Assembly (NCBI GenBank): GCA_963932465.1
Contig: OZ010791.1
Span: forward strand, 617,775,800-617,839,799
Source of the DNA: Maratus speciosus
Lineage: Eukaryota > Arthropoda > Arachnida > Araneae > Salticidae
Length of the DNA stretch: 64,000 nt
Direction of reading: 5' to 3'
The translations under genes and the position numbers were made by a program. The stretch's first letter is position 1, and each line of letters opens with the position of its first letter. The notes under the pieces were generated by a model, which searched no databases, was not told the DNA's origin, and saw only the letters and a program-made list of their open reading frames with translations. Shown in pieces: positions 45,481 to 56,560 of this stretch.

Positions 45481-45920
45481 TTCCTACTTTTCTAAAAACT
45501 CACATTTGTCAGAAGAAAAAAATGTTATGTTGTATTTTTTTTTAATTTTGTGAATTTTGTCTTTTACTCTTGCAAATTTTTTATTTTGTAAACATTTTTG
45601 TAAATATATCTAGAAAACTTTGTGAACATGCATATTTTTTCATTCATCTGTTAATTTTTATCTGTTCTTATGAAATTTTTTAAGATGGGAAAGCGTTTTT
45701 CGTTTAAAATGTTAGGAGATATAAATAAACACGTCGATAAGTGCAGATAAAAGAATATTTATTATAACAATTTAAGGACTACATTATGAATAATATCCAA
45801 ATTCATGGTGGTTACGAGAATCATGGGTAACAAAAATTTCTTTACACCGACAGTGTGCCTTCGAAATTTCAGTTTTGGGATATTGTGGTAACTCTTATGC
45901 AAATAGGTTGAATACATAGT

Positions 45921-46780
45921 CTAAATCTCTTCCTTGATTGTTAAATTCTTCAAACGTCTGATTATTTCTTGAATATCTTCACATAGTTTACATACAGCTG
46001 GTGATAGACTATATGATGTAGTATGCATTTTTGATTCATATTTTCTTGAAAACGGCTTTTGGCAATCTTCACAAGTATAGGGTTTTTCATCTGTATGGAT
46101 CTGTGTATGTTCTTTTAAATTCCATTTACTTAAAAATTGTTTGTAGCAAATAGAACACATCTGTGAAAGAAATAAATGTAAACAATTAGAATTCTCTTCA
46201 ATGATATGGATAAAAAACATTTGTTAAAGTACAAACAATAAAATATTTGATTTTAAATTTACTCTAATTACGTTTCATATATGAATTATAGTATTTCATA
46301 TCTAAGTACTTACATATTTATTATTCTTTAACTCTACATGTGCTAAGAGCGAATCATTCAGATCATCCATTTCTGATAAAGAGGATTGCTGCTGTTTTGA
46401 TTCATCTTGCTGCAACATCTGTACAATAAAAGAAATATATTTATATACTTAGGAAAGGTTTAATATATAAATAATAATTTATTCATTGTTTATTTTTATT
46501 ATTATATATTGCAATGATATACTAAAACTTACTTTATTCACTAACAAAGAAATCGATTCCCCACTTGAATTAAAATCTGGAAATTTATCAGGGTTGTGCA
46601 CTGAAGTTACCTTCTCCCTTAAGTCTAACAGTTGAAATGAGAAATGCTGCGCTGCTTTTCGAAAATTTATATTATTCTCAAACGTTTTGACCACGTGACA
46701 ACTCACGCATGCGTACAAATCAGTAGTATAATAAATGTTATCAAGAAATTCTGTTATAGCAAACCATAGATTATTATATT
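45921..46780 (-). CDS. Spliced C2H2 zinc-finger gene segment, right arm
   Basis: Mirror of 43704-44563 on the minus strand. Exon A 46780-46533, exon B 46418-46314, exon C 46160-45921, with the same splice signals and no frameshift or stop. Replacements seen: HVIKT/HVVKT and KVTLVH/KVTSVH in exon A and EITRR/EIIRR in exon C. The two genes converge tail to tail toward the palindrome centre, about 1.36 kb apart, so read-through transcription would produce hairpin RNA. Confidence 0.65.
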
Positions 46781-47279
46781 CTGCGAAGAGATAGTGGTAA
46801 TGACATTTAAGGTAGGAGTTAAACTTGCAATTTTCAAAAGCCTTTTTTTTAATTAAATTTTCAATAACTTTTTTTTTCTTACTTTTGTAAATTTTATTTT
46901 GCTAATTTGCATATTTTTCATTCATCAGTTGAAGTTTTATATGTAATAGGTGGAATTTTATGTAATAGTTATTTATTTTAATTGATTATTAGTATTTTCC
47001 TTCTGTGATACTTTTCGTGTATGAGGTTATTTAATATATATATATATTACATTTTCTTTACTTATTCATATGGTAGTAATATTTCTGAGGAATACATATC
47101 TAATAATTATTAGACAAGTGTGAAGCGTAAATTGTTCTGTGATAAGCGTTGTGGTAAAATTCATATAGTTTGGCTTTGAAATAGGTTATTTGAAATATGA
47201 AATGTTAAAAATAAAGATTGCATTCATGTATGCTATGCATCATTAGAACTATAAACGTAGTATTAATATTTTAAGCAAC

Positions 47280-47471
47280 TTGATGGATGAAAATTCAGAA
47301 ATCTTCGATGTGCAAGATGAAACATATGATAATTTGGTTAATAATATGGATAGAATAACTCAGGCTAGTCATGTATATTATGTATCATTAAACTATAAAA
47401 ACAGTATTTATGTTTTACGCAACTTAATGGATGATAATTCGAAAATCTTCGAAATGCAAGGTGAAACATAA
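47280..47471 (+). CDS. Short repeat-bearing ORF, right arm (unrecognised)
   Basis: 63 codons, mirror of 42991-43182. Preservation of the frame in both arms is suggestive but not proof of coding, because overall divergence between arms is low. Confidence 0.4.
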   Translation: MMDENSEIFDVQDETYDNLVNNMDRITQASHVYYVSLNYKNSIYVLRNLMDDNSKIFEMQGET

Positions 47472-48277
47472 GACAATTTGATTAATAATATGAGAAGAAT
47501 AACCTAGATTAGTCCGAATTTCACTGAATCATAAATTATAGAATATGATTAAATAATGTTTTGTGTGTAAAAATTAAGTTCGAATGTGATAAATTATGGA
47601 AATTGGTTTGTAAACTGTTATTTTTATGTGTACAATCACGAAAATATGTGTTTTAAATGTGAAATTTCCAGTTATTGATAAGATTATTTTTTTTTGTTTA
47701 ATTATGAATATTTCTTGAGGTGTATGTCATCAAAGTGTTAAAATCTTACAAATTCGATGTAAATTTGTTAAAATTATATAATGTTGAAATATATAGGAGC
47801 AAAAATAGAGTTTGTTGTAGATAAGTATAGCTGTAAAGGTCAATTCGTTGTTGAATTTCAAGAAATTGTGTTAAAACAGGGTTTTCTATAAGGAGTTGAT
47901 GTAATTTCAGTTACAGTTCTTGGAAAATTAATTCAAAAGTAGTTATCTGCTATTTTTTAAAAGGTAATAGTGAAAAGATCTAAGTAATATTTGCTCTTAC
48001 GTGTGAAAATTTCAAATATTTTGGTTTGAAATATAGACTATTTGAAATATGAAATGTTTGAAAATTAAAGTTTGTGTTCATGTATACCCTGTATCATTAG
48101 AAAACTGTAAAGATAGCATTCATATTTGAAACAACTTGATGTGTGATCGTTCTGTGATTTAATAATTTTCTGATAAATGAAAAAAACAGTTTTTAAAATT
48201 ATGTAATGGTAAAATATATAGGAGCAAGAATCGAGTTTGATGTAGATAAGTATTGCAATAATTCAAAAATCTTCGAT

Positions 48278-48351
48278 GCCCTTGTAGCGCAATTGGATAG
48301 CGCATATGGCTGTTAACCATGGGGTTGGCGGTTCGAATCCATCCAAGGGCG
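48278..48351 (+). tRNA. tRNA-Asn(GTT), right arm
   Basis: Identical to the minus-strand copy at 42113-42186, with the same cloverleaf, GTT anticodon and one T-stem mismatch. It is transcribed toward the right end of the element. A (TTTA)n tract with T runs lies just downstream and can serve as the Pol III terminator. Confidence 0.88.
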
Positions 48352-48849
48352 AATAATTATTTTATTTTTATTTATTTATTTATTTATTTATTTTTTACTT
48401 AGTAAGATTGGGCGTTTCAAGAATTCATTTGTTTTTCATTTTGAGGGAAAGTTATGCACTAAGCAATTATTTAATAACTTTTTTTTGATTATGTTTAAGT
48501 TTTAATGTGCTTCTAATTCGTCTCGTTTCACCCAATGCTATAAAATTATAGGAGGTGTTCTTGTTTTTTAACTCATAGGATTGGATTAAAAAGTGAAAAT
48601 CGGTGAATTTCGTTAAATCTGAAAGTACTGGATTTGATTAAATATTAAATAATGCTTTGTGTATAAAAATTAAGCTTGAATGTAGAAAAATTTAGTTAAA
48701 TGCAATAAAAATAAGGATATTAGTTTGTAAACTCGTATTTTTATGCACATTCATGAAAATATTTTTAAAATGTGTAATTTTCAGTTATTGATTAGATTAA
48801 AATTAATTTATTTTGTTTAGTAATGAGTATTTCTTGAAGTGTGTCTCGT

Positions 48850-50139
48850 TGAAAAGTTAAAATTCTACATAGGTAGCATCTAAAAGGAGGATAAAATCTC
48901 AAACTAGTGTAAAAGTTAATCAAATTCGTTTAAATTTGTCTCTTATCATTAAAAAATAATATTTTCCCTAGTTATTTGTTCAATTATTAAAATTCATTAA
49001 GGTAATGATTTTTCAAAAACTGAAATAAATGTTTAAATTTCCCTTTTAAGTTGAAATCCTCGTATCTTTCCTCTTTTATGCTGATATTCTGATCTTTTTC
49101 CTTAAAAATTGATATTTTCCATTGTTTTACTTAATTATTAATATTCATTAAGATGCTGTTCATTCAAAATTCGGATATATGTACAAAATCTCGAATGTGT
49201 CAATGATTAAATGAACTCATAAAACAATTTTACTCATTTACAGTTTCCAACTAGTGTAAGAGTCAATCAAATTCGTTTAAATTTGTCTTCTTTCATTAAA
49301 ATATAATATTTTCCTGTGTTATTTTTTCACTTATAAAAATTCATTAAGGTTATGGTTGTTCAAAACTAAAATAAATGTTTACATCTTTCATGTAACAGTT
49401 GTAAAGAATTCAGTCTCTTTTTACCTAAAAACTGATATTTTTCTTGAACGGAAACATTTTCTGTTATGCTTTGTAGTTTACCAGGTGCAGTAAACACGAA
49501 CTAAAAAATTGGTTCGAATATGACGTCAGAGAAGGTTTCTGATCCCTTCCCAATTTTGAAGAATGCTAGGGGTAGCGTGCAGTGAATGCGATCTGGAATT
49601 ATTATCTTATTACTAGCCCTATCGAAAAAATTCTGTTAAATCTGCTAAAATTAAGGAAATTAGATTGAATATATCTTGGGGTATCGTCATCTAACGAATT
49701 AAATATTACATAACTAACGTCTAAAAAGCACGATAAAATCTCAAAGTAGTGTAAATGTTAACAGAGTTCGTTTAAATGCGTTTTTTCATTAAAAAAGAAA
49801 TATTTTCCTTTGTTCTGCTTAATTATTACTAATCATTAAGGTAATGATTGTTCAAAACTGAAAGATATAAGTTTATATCTTTCATTTAACAGTTGAAAAG
49901 AAGCATAAAAATTGATATTTTTCTTGGATGTAAACATTTTCCCGATATGTTTGTGATGTCAAACTCTATTGTTGTGTTCCCCCAAGTTTAGGGAATGTGA
50001 GCGGTAGACGATAGAGAATAGGGGTTGAAATTATTTTTTCTTATACCAGACTTGTTGAAAATATTCTGTTGAATCTTCTAAAAATTAAGGAAATTAGCTT
50101 GTAAACTCTTATTTTTATATGTACAATCATGAAAATATA

Positions 50140-50170
<31 letters not shown>

Positions 50171-51020
50171 AATGATAAATTTTCAGTTATTGATTAAGCT
50201 GAAAATTGAATTTATTTTGATTAATTAATATATGTCTTAGGACGTATTTGTCTAAGGTTTTAAATCTTACATAACTAGTGTTTAAATGTCTGTTAAAATC
50301 TCAAACTAGTATAAAAGTTAATAAAATTCATCTTTTTATTCCATATTAACTTTTGTTATTTGTTCAGTTAATCAAAATTAATTAAGGTGAGGGTTGTTCT
50401 CAAACTGAAATGTATGTTTAAATTTCCATTTTAAGACGATATTCTCATTTTATGGTTGGAAAAAAAAAAAAAATCTGCTTTTTCCATTAAAATTTATATT
50501 TTTTTGTTATTTTGCATAATTAATAATACTCATTAAGGTAAAGATTGTTCAAAATTCAAATATATGTTTAACTTTCTCAATTTAAGTTGATATTCTGATC
50601 TTGTAGTTGAAAATAATCTACAGAAATCGGCTTTTTTCCTTTAAAATTGTTATTTTTCATTGTTTTGCTTAATTAATAATGTTCATTAAGGTAAAGATTC
50701 TTCAAAATTCAAATGTACGCGTTTAACTTTCTCCATTTAAGAGTATATTCTGATCTTGTACTTGAAAAAATTTATCTTTTTTCATTAAAAATTGATATTT
50801 TTCATTGTTTTGCTTAATTAATAATGCTCATTAAGATGTTAATCATCCAAAATTCAAATATATGTTTAACTTTCCCCATTTAAGTTGATATTCTAATCTT
50901 GCAGTTGAAAGAAAATCTACAGAAATCAGCTTTTTTCCTTTAAAATTGTTATTTTCCATTATTTTGCTTAATTAATAATACTGATTAAGGTAAAGGTTGT
51001 TCAAAATTCAAATGTAAATT
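48850..51020. repeat. Subterminal tandem repeats, right arm
   Basis: Reverse complement of the left-arm array: ATTAATAATGCTCATTAAG(G/A)T, TTCAAAATTCAAATATATG, CCATTTAAG(T/A)(T/G)GATATTCTGATC recur at ~150 bp steps. It is continuous across the position where the LTR element interrupts the left arm. Confidence 0.7.
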
Positions 51021-51114
51021 TAATCTTCATCTTATAGTATGATAATCTAGTCGATCTAACGTTCAACTCTCATGTTATAGCATGAAAATACTGTAAAAAT
51101 GCCATTTTTCCCGT

Positions 51115-51240
51115 TAAGGGGCGGTGGCGGAGGGGGTGCGGTGTCGCAGGGGGGCGGAAGGTGGTGTCGGAGGGGGTGCGGGAAGCGGTGCCGGAGGGGG
51201 GACGGGATGCGGTGCGGCACCGCATCCTCCTCTCCCCGAA
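51115..51240. repeat. GC-rich minisatellite at the right tip of the palindrome
   Basis: GGAGGGGGTGCGG(T/G) and GGTG(T/C)CGGAGGGGG steps, the complement of 34500-34660 with fewer copies. Frames over it are Gly/Arg/Ala-rich shadows. Confidence 0.7.
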
Positions 51241-51260
51241 CTCTTATTTTCCTACTACTC

Positions 51261-52680
51261 ACGTCATGCAGCTTATCTCCCAAGAAAGCGACGAACTGGT
51301 CGAAAACGACAGCCCTCACTACCCAGCACGATCAGAGTCAAGTGGTCCCTTCACTTGGTGCCCTACTCGGTTCACCCCAGCCGACCCACATGAATCGAAC
51401 ACCTACGAAGGAGTCGACCCCATGAGCCAAAGCCAAGGATTCCCGAGCAGGAGTTGCTTTACGGAGGTCCCTCAAGATCAGACTGATAGGAGGGGGAGGT
51501 GCCCCTAATCGTAAGCCCCGGAGGAACGGGGAACCCCTCCTGGCGCCACAGACAACGCTTCGCTCAGGGGATCATGAAGGTGCCTCTAGCGGACCACGGA
51601 GAGACAAGGAAACTCCTCTCCTGACAACAAAGGCATCGCCTCGCTAGGTGTTTTCGCCCAATCTCTCCGCTACCACAGGCGAGACCCCTCGTGGCTCAAC
51701 GCCAGGAGACATGAGAGACCAGACTAGGTGCCGTTAACGACCCCAGGAGGGCATGGAAGGTTCGTCCTAGACGAGATATACCCTTTCTCGCTAGGTGGTT
51801 GGAGGGTCCGGAGTCCTGCCGATCCCCCACAACTCGACCCCGCCCGAAGACGGAGAAGCCGCGGAAGATCGAAGAAAGCCCGGTCCCCGCTACCTTACCT
51901 CACGCTCGCCGAGGGTATTGGATAACGAGTGCTCCCGACCTCGTGCAATGGCGACCGCTACCATTAGCGTTCGAAAGTTAGGTTCAGACACCACTAGATC
52001 CTCACCACTGGGCGCGGAAAGCTCCAGTTGCGCAAAGACACGTAGGATCTAGGTCGGACCCAGAGCTCATCCAATATTCGAAGCGCCACCGCATTAATCG
52101 GTGAGCCTCCGGCCCGGTTCCCCGCGGGGTGGATTCCGGAGATAGACCTGACGTTGGACCCCCTGTCGGGCAACCAGTGCCACACTGGCTTCCCTCCACG
52201 ACCGCCCCCTGTTCTACGAGGGCACCTCCGTTCACCACACACCTTAAAGTCGGCTCACAACTGCCCCATCTACTAGAATCTTGACGGAATGAGACACCTG
52301 ACGCAAAAAGTACACCGGGCGCTGTTCGTACTCTCACGCTTCGGTTGCTCCGGGAGACTCTGCATGGCAATCCCGCGAGTCCCATCGTCACTAGTAAGCA
52401 CCAAGACTCAGTTCTACAAGCCCCGCTCTTCCCTCTCGGTCAATTGGTGGATAGGATCCCACCAAATTGGCTAGTCTTTGCTTAGCGACACCGTCCGGCC
52501 CGAAGACCGGCACTGAGATCGACCTATGGATCGTCGTTATCCGGATGGATAGTCGTTGCCTCGAGAACCGAGGTGCCGGGATCGTACATCTTGCAAAACA
52601 ACCCCATCCACAAAGTCCGTTACCCGTGGCCGACGGACTCGAAGCCTGTCGACCGCGAGTCACTCGTGGATGCTGATTCT
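51261..52680. repeat. CpG-rich unknown repeat, second copy, right part
   Basis: It begins with ACGTCA (51261-51266), the second copy of the target duplication, and aligns with 31545-32800 of the uninterrupted copy. Landmarks: AGTGGTCCCTTCACTTGGTG/AAATGGTCCCTTCTCTTAGT, ATCATGAAGGTGCCTCTAGC, GTCGACCGCGAG. Joined with 34110-34486 it is about 1.8 kb. It ends near 52680 where the sequence turns AT-rich. Confidence 0.75.
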
Positions 52681-52689
52681 AATTGGTAA

Positions 52690-52960
52690 ATAAATCATAT
52701 GAGTTGCAATTTTCCAACTGGATGAAAAATGACCAGGCCAGGGATCTGCTGGCTGAAGACGACAATGCTCCGCCAACTGAGCCATCCCCGACGAATCTGG
52801 AGGACCCAATTCACCCATAAACAAGGATGGGTGAATTGGGTGCTCCAGATTCGTCGGGATGGCTCAGTTGGCAGAGTATTGGCGACTTCAGCCAGCACAT
52901 CCCTGGTTCGAAGCCTGGCCTGGATATTTTTCGACCAGTTAAAATACTATTTCCGTTGTC
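52690..52960. repeat. Head-to-head pair of tRNA-derived SINE-like repeats
   Basis: From a dyad near 52826 (AATTCACCCA...TGGGTGAATT) two copies run outward. The plus copy has A-box GGATGGCTCAGTTGGCAGAG and B-box GGTTCGAAGCC about 37 nt later. The minus copy has GGATGGCTCAGTTGGCGGAG but a deletion removes its B-box (CCCTGGCCTGG). The shared leader CCAGATTCGTCGGG lies outside the tRNA part. It appears to be a SINE or Pol III pseudogene duplicated in inverted orientation. Confidence 0.6.
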
Positions 52961-53667
52961 TCATCTTAGATGCCAAATAATTTATATCATCTTCCTACTT
53001 ATTTATCTTTAAGAGAATGCAAGTTGAATTGGACTCACTTGACAAGACGTTTTTACTTAAATTTTTCATATTATTTATTTCCGAAAAAGAATGTTTCGCA
53101 GAAAAAATTGGCAAAATAGCAAGCGCCAGATTCTACAACTTTTAGTGTCTAGAATTAAATTCCAAGTTGTTATAATTTTACCAGCGGCATTTTTCTTATA
53201 ATGCCTTTTAATCTTTCTTTTGCGATAATCTTTTAATTCTCTTTTATTCGTAAAATTTTGCAAGCCAATATTGAACTTGATTGGGATACATTAAGTTATA
53301 TTTCAGTTTCTTCAACCGGTGTGACAATGTCAACCAACCGAACTAATCGAATTCAGATAAACAGAGACAACAGATATATTAATTAATACATTTTGGGAAA
53401 TTGTACTATATTTTGATGTAGAAGCTGAATCTATGCCGTGCCAAAACTAACGTGCCATAGGTTCGCCGTCCCTGGTAGACGAAAAGAATACAATAATACT
53501 ATTAAAGAATACTATTACAATAAAAGAATGCTATTAATGTTGGTAAACGTCTATCTGTCTGTGTACCCGTCTTAAGCCTCAACTCTTGGGCGTCGCAGAG
53601 ACAGGTGAGAGCTGTCGGAACGCGCGTAATTTTTTTTTCCAAGAACAAGTTTAGTTTTAAAATGTCA
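52961..53667. other. Intergenic sequence, nothing recognised
   Basis: AT-rich with no gene. Open frames of about 60 codons have no recognisable features. Confidence 0.45.
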
Positions 53668-53669
53668 TA

Positions 53670-54239
53670 GTAGGAGAGCTGTTGAACATTTTTGAGTAGG
53701 TATTTGAGGCACCCTGAAAATTTGTGCAACACTTCTTTTGTAATGCCTGAATACAAAATCGAATGTCTGGCTGAAGGATCGTGGCCCAAAAACTGTGCCA
53801 GACAAAAAGTGGCATTTGACACGTGTCTGGCACAGTTTTTGTGCCGACTAAAGTGTCTGTCCTTTTCAAAATATTATTTTCTAAGCATAAATATTATTCT
53901 GTCTCAATCTCAGCGTGCCTCAAATACCTTTTTTGGGTAATCAAAAAATGGCACTTGACACGTGTCTGGCACAGTTTTTGGGCCGACTAAAGTGTCTGTC
54001 GTTTTCAAGATATTTTTTTCTACGTATAAATATTATTCTGTCTCAATCTCAGCGTGCCTCAAATACCTTTTTTGGGAAGTCAAAAAAAAATGGCACTTGA
54101 CACGTGTCTGGCACAGTTTTTGGGCCACGATCCTTCAGCCAGACATTCGATTTTGTATTCAGCCATTACAAAAGAAGTGTTGCACAAATTTTCAGGGTGC
54201 CTCAAATACCTTCCCTAAAATGTTGAACAGCTCTTGGAC
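53670..54239. mobile_element. Palindromic 570 bp MITE, copy 2
   Basis: Same family as 4427-4995: same ends, same ~145 bp arms, TA at 53668-53669 and 54240-54241. The central ~150 bp units are inverted relative to copy 1, so the centre can exist in either orientation. Good sequence agreement suggests relatively recent spread. Confidence 0.78.
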
Positions 54240-54245
54240 TATCAA

Positions 54246-55005
54246 AGATTGGGGTGGGTAAATTTTGGGCGCACGAAAGTGAACCCACGGGAAGGGGAGC
54301 AATTTTAAAACTCTTTCCGAACCTCTCAAATGATATAGCATCTTCATCGGAAAGGCCTCGGAAGACATTTTCATATTATGAACTTTTCTTCCTCCCCCCC
54401 CCCCCCCCCCCCCGAGGGTAGCAACCTTCTAACTCAGCTCCTAACTAAGCTACAGCGAGATTCGACCTAATTTGAAGGCTTAACCGAAATTTCAAATTGC
54501 GATTTTTATAATAATGATTGGCAGCATTCAAAATCAAATATATTTTCCTTTTAAAAAATTTTGCCTATAAAATTAATAAATTCCATTTGAAAACGTTAAT
54601 ACTATCAAATGACATAGTAACATTGTAAATTTTGTCCTGAAGCTTAAGTTTACTAAGATTATTTGTAATACCATTTTGTGATTTGGAGATTTTGTGATAA
54701 AATTGTGATAACCGAAGGTGAAACTCGCCACGGGGATTGGTGGGGGTCTATTTTGACTCCAGACCATTAAGAGGCATCCCCCATCCAGTGGGCGGACGGA
54801 AATGGATTTTTTCGTGTGACATATCGTTTTAAAGATTTTGACCAGTACGTTACTAAGCAACCACTCAGTCTCCTCTTAACTCATTTTTTCACTACTAGAG
54901 GGCGTTTTAAAGTTTCCAGTTCGAGTTTCGTTCGTATCGAGATTTACGTATAAATTAGAGATTCGTTTAAAAGGAGGGGCCCGCTAGCGGGTGAAGCCAG
55001 CTAGT
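54246..55005 (+). mobile_element. Helitron-like element, diverged relative of the 3.5 kb units
   Basis: The start (AGATTGGGGTGGGTAAATTTTGGGCGCACG) matches the G-rich module at 9606 and 17700 of units A/B. The end (TTACGTATAAATTAGAG, GCCCGCTAGCGGGT hairpin at 54979-54992) matches 17050-17100. Here the hairpin is followed by CTAGT (55001-55005), the canonical Helitron 3' end. The interior 54410-54780 is different from the units. A C run lies at 54393-54411. Confidence 0.6.
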
Positions 55006-56259
55006 AGCAGTATTAATGATTAATGACCTGAAAAGTGAGTTTAAATTTCTTCTTTGTTTTACACGTTTTTATTTTCAAACGATATACATTAAATTTTATA
55101 CATGCTAAAATTACAAACTTCCAAGGTAAAATCAGGCAATGCGGGGCGGGTTAACTGGTAGGAAAACATTAAAATGACAACATTATAGGTGAATACATTA
55201 AAGTTAATTATTTCCATCTCAAAGCAACTAAAGAAAACCTACAAAAGCTGAAGTTTAAAACGTTAGAAATGACGAATGGAAATACTTTAATCGCAATTTA
55301 TTTGTATTAAATGTTTCCTCTTCTCGTTTAAAAGATTAAAACAAACTGCTTGAACAGAAAGCAACAACTGGTTTCAAGTGGAAATTAATGCTTGCAATAT
55401 ATAATAACCGGAAAAAAACATTTGTACTTCATTCACAAAGTTCAGATTTCGTTATAGGAAATTAATTATCGTTTTGCCTTGGCAATTTATTTGCTCGCTT
55501 TCGCTTCGAAACAAATTGATTCAAAGTGCTAGATGAAATTAAAGATAAGACAGACGATTTATCTTTCGGATATTAAACTGGAATTTTTCGTCTTCTCTTA
55601 AATTACTTTTATCCAAAGTTATGAATTCCTGCCCCCCTCCCCCCCTCTCCGCTTATTATTTTACGGATAGACTGTATAGGAAGAAATACCCGGGAAAGAT
55701 ATTGAAAACGTTACTTGTTATCAGAAGTTCACTTGCTATTTATAAAAGATAAATAACAAAAATTTCTGACAAACAGTTACCGGAAAAAATAATGGAAATT
55801 ATTTATAAAAATTTTAACACACTGGTTCATATAATTTTACTTCAACATAAATAATTAAACTTATTGTTATTTATAACTATTAGTATAAATTATTATTTTT
55901 TACTTCTATAAGAATAGAAAACTGGTGTAAGCCTCTTAAATGTACAAATTTGATATAAGTTTGAATAATTGAACATACACCAATTTGTACTTTGTTTATT
56001 TAGACTTAACAACTCTCAGACAAAATAAAATATCAATTTAAAGCTTTTCTTAATTGCTGCCATAGGAGGAATAAGTAACTATAGATAAATGTAACATCGA
56101 CCTTAAAAAATATAAATGAACTTCGGTGTTACATTGGATATGATATTACGTTACCGAAATAAATATTGGATATTAACCTGCAATTTTTTGCATTTCTTTT
56201 AAAATTACTTTTTATCCAAAGTTGCAAATTCCAGATATCTCTCCCTATTTTTTTTTCTC
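55006..56259. other. Intergenic sequence
   Basis: AT-rich, with a C-rich tract at 55631-55650. No gene, RNA or repeat partner seen. Confidence 0.5.
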
Positions 56260-56560
56260 TTTTTTACCGCTGACCAGGCCCCTACTTACCGGGCTGTAAC
56301 CCAGTTTTACGGGTTTGAATACCTGGAAGCGGGGCGAAATCGCCTGAACGCCATATGACGCAAAGCATGACGGCGGCGGTCTGCTGACGGCTCTTGCTAC
56401 TCGAGCTGGTCTCGAAATTTAGAATCTTCACCTGACTAGGCACCTCCAAAGGTATAATTCACAGGGGACTTGGAGAACTTTGCACCCACGACGGATTTTA
56501 CATGCAACAGGTGCCATTGGCATACATGGCTGCTTTCCACTTATTAATTTACGGTTAGAC
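56260..56560 (-). repeat. Unclassified GC-shifted repeat, possibly SINE-related
   Basis: A locally GC-richer block contains GACGGCGGCGGTCTGCTGAC and, on the minus strand, AGGTATTCAAACCCG, a weak B-box-like sequence. A minus-strand frame of 143 codons (56859-56428) crosses it but changes character part-way and has no domain, so I do not call it a gene. Confidence 0.25.

Larger units (their letters stand above)
34487..51260. mobile_element. Giant palindromic (fold-back) mobile element
   Basis: The sequence from 34487 (GTAGTAGGAAAATAAGAGTT) is repeated as its reverse complement from 51258 inward, and symmetry continues to a dyad at 45196/45197. Arms are about 6 kb each once the LTR element present only in the left arm (35614-40325) is removed. 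Arm differences are scattered single bases and small indels. Positions pair as x with about 90484-x in the inner part. Left arm: subterminal ~150 bp tandem repeats, tRNA-Asn, short ORF, zinc-finger gene; right arm: the same mirrored. The 6 bp duplication and AGT-type ends recall Polinton/Maverick elements, and repeat-built arms recall Foldback elements. No polymerase, integrase, ATPase, capsid or transposase gene is visible, so the class is unresolved. Confidence 0.85.

Noticed and set aside
34487..51260. Palindrome as a pure assembly artefact (read-through hairpin chimera)
   Set aside because: The arms differ by scattered substitutions and indels, one arm has a 4.7 kb insertion with a target duplication, and the outer junctions match a target-site duplication in a known relative. 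An artefact would give identical arms. Not excluded without reads.
34487..51260. Classification as a Polinton/Maverick
   Set aside because: The 6 bp duplication and AGT-like tips fit, but no DNA polymerase, integrase, protease, ATPase or capsid sequence is visible in the arms.
51056..51508. Overlapping Gly/Arg/Pro-rich frames at the right tip of the palindrome
   Set aside because: They translate the GC-rich minisatellite and are open on both strands.
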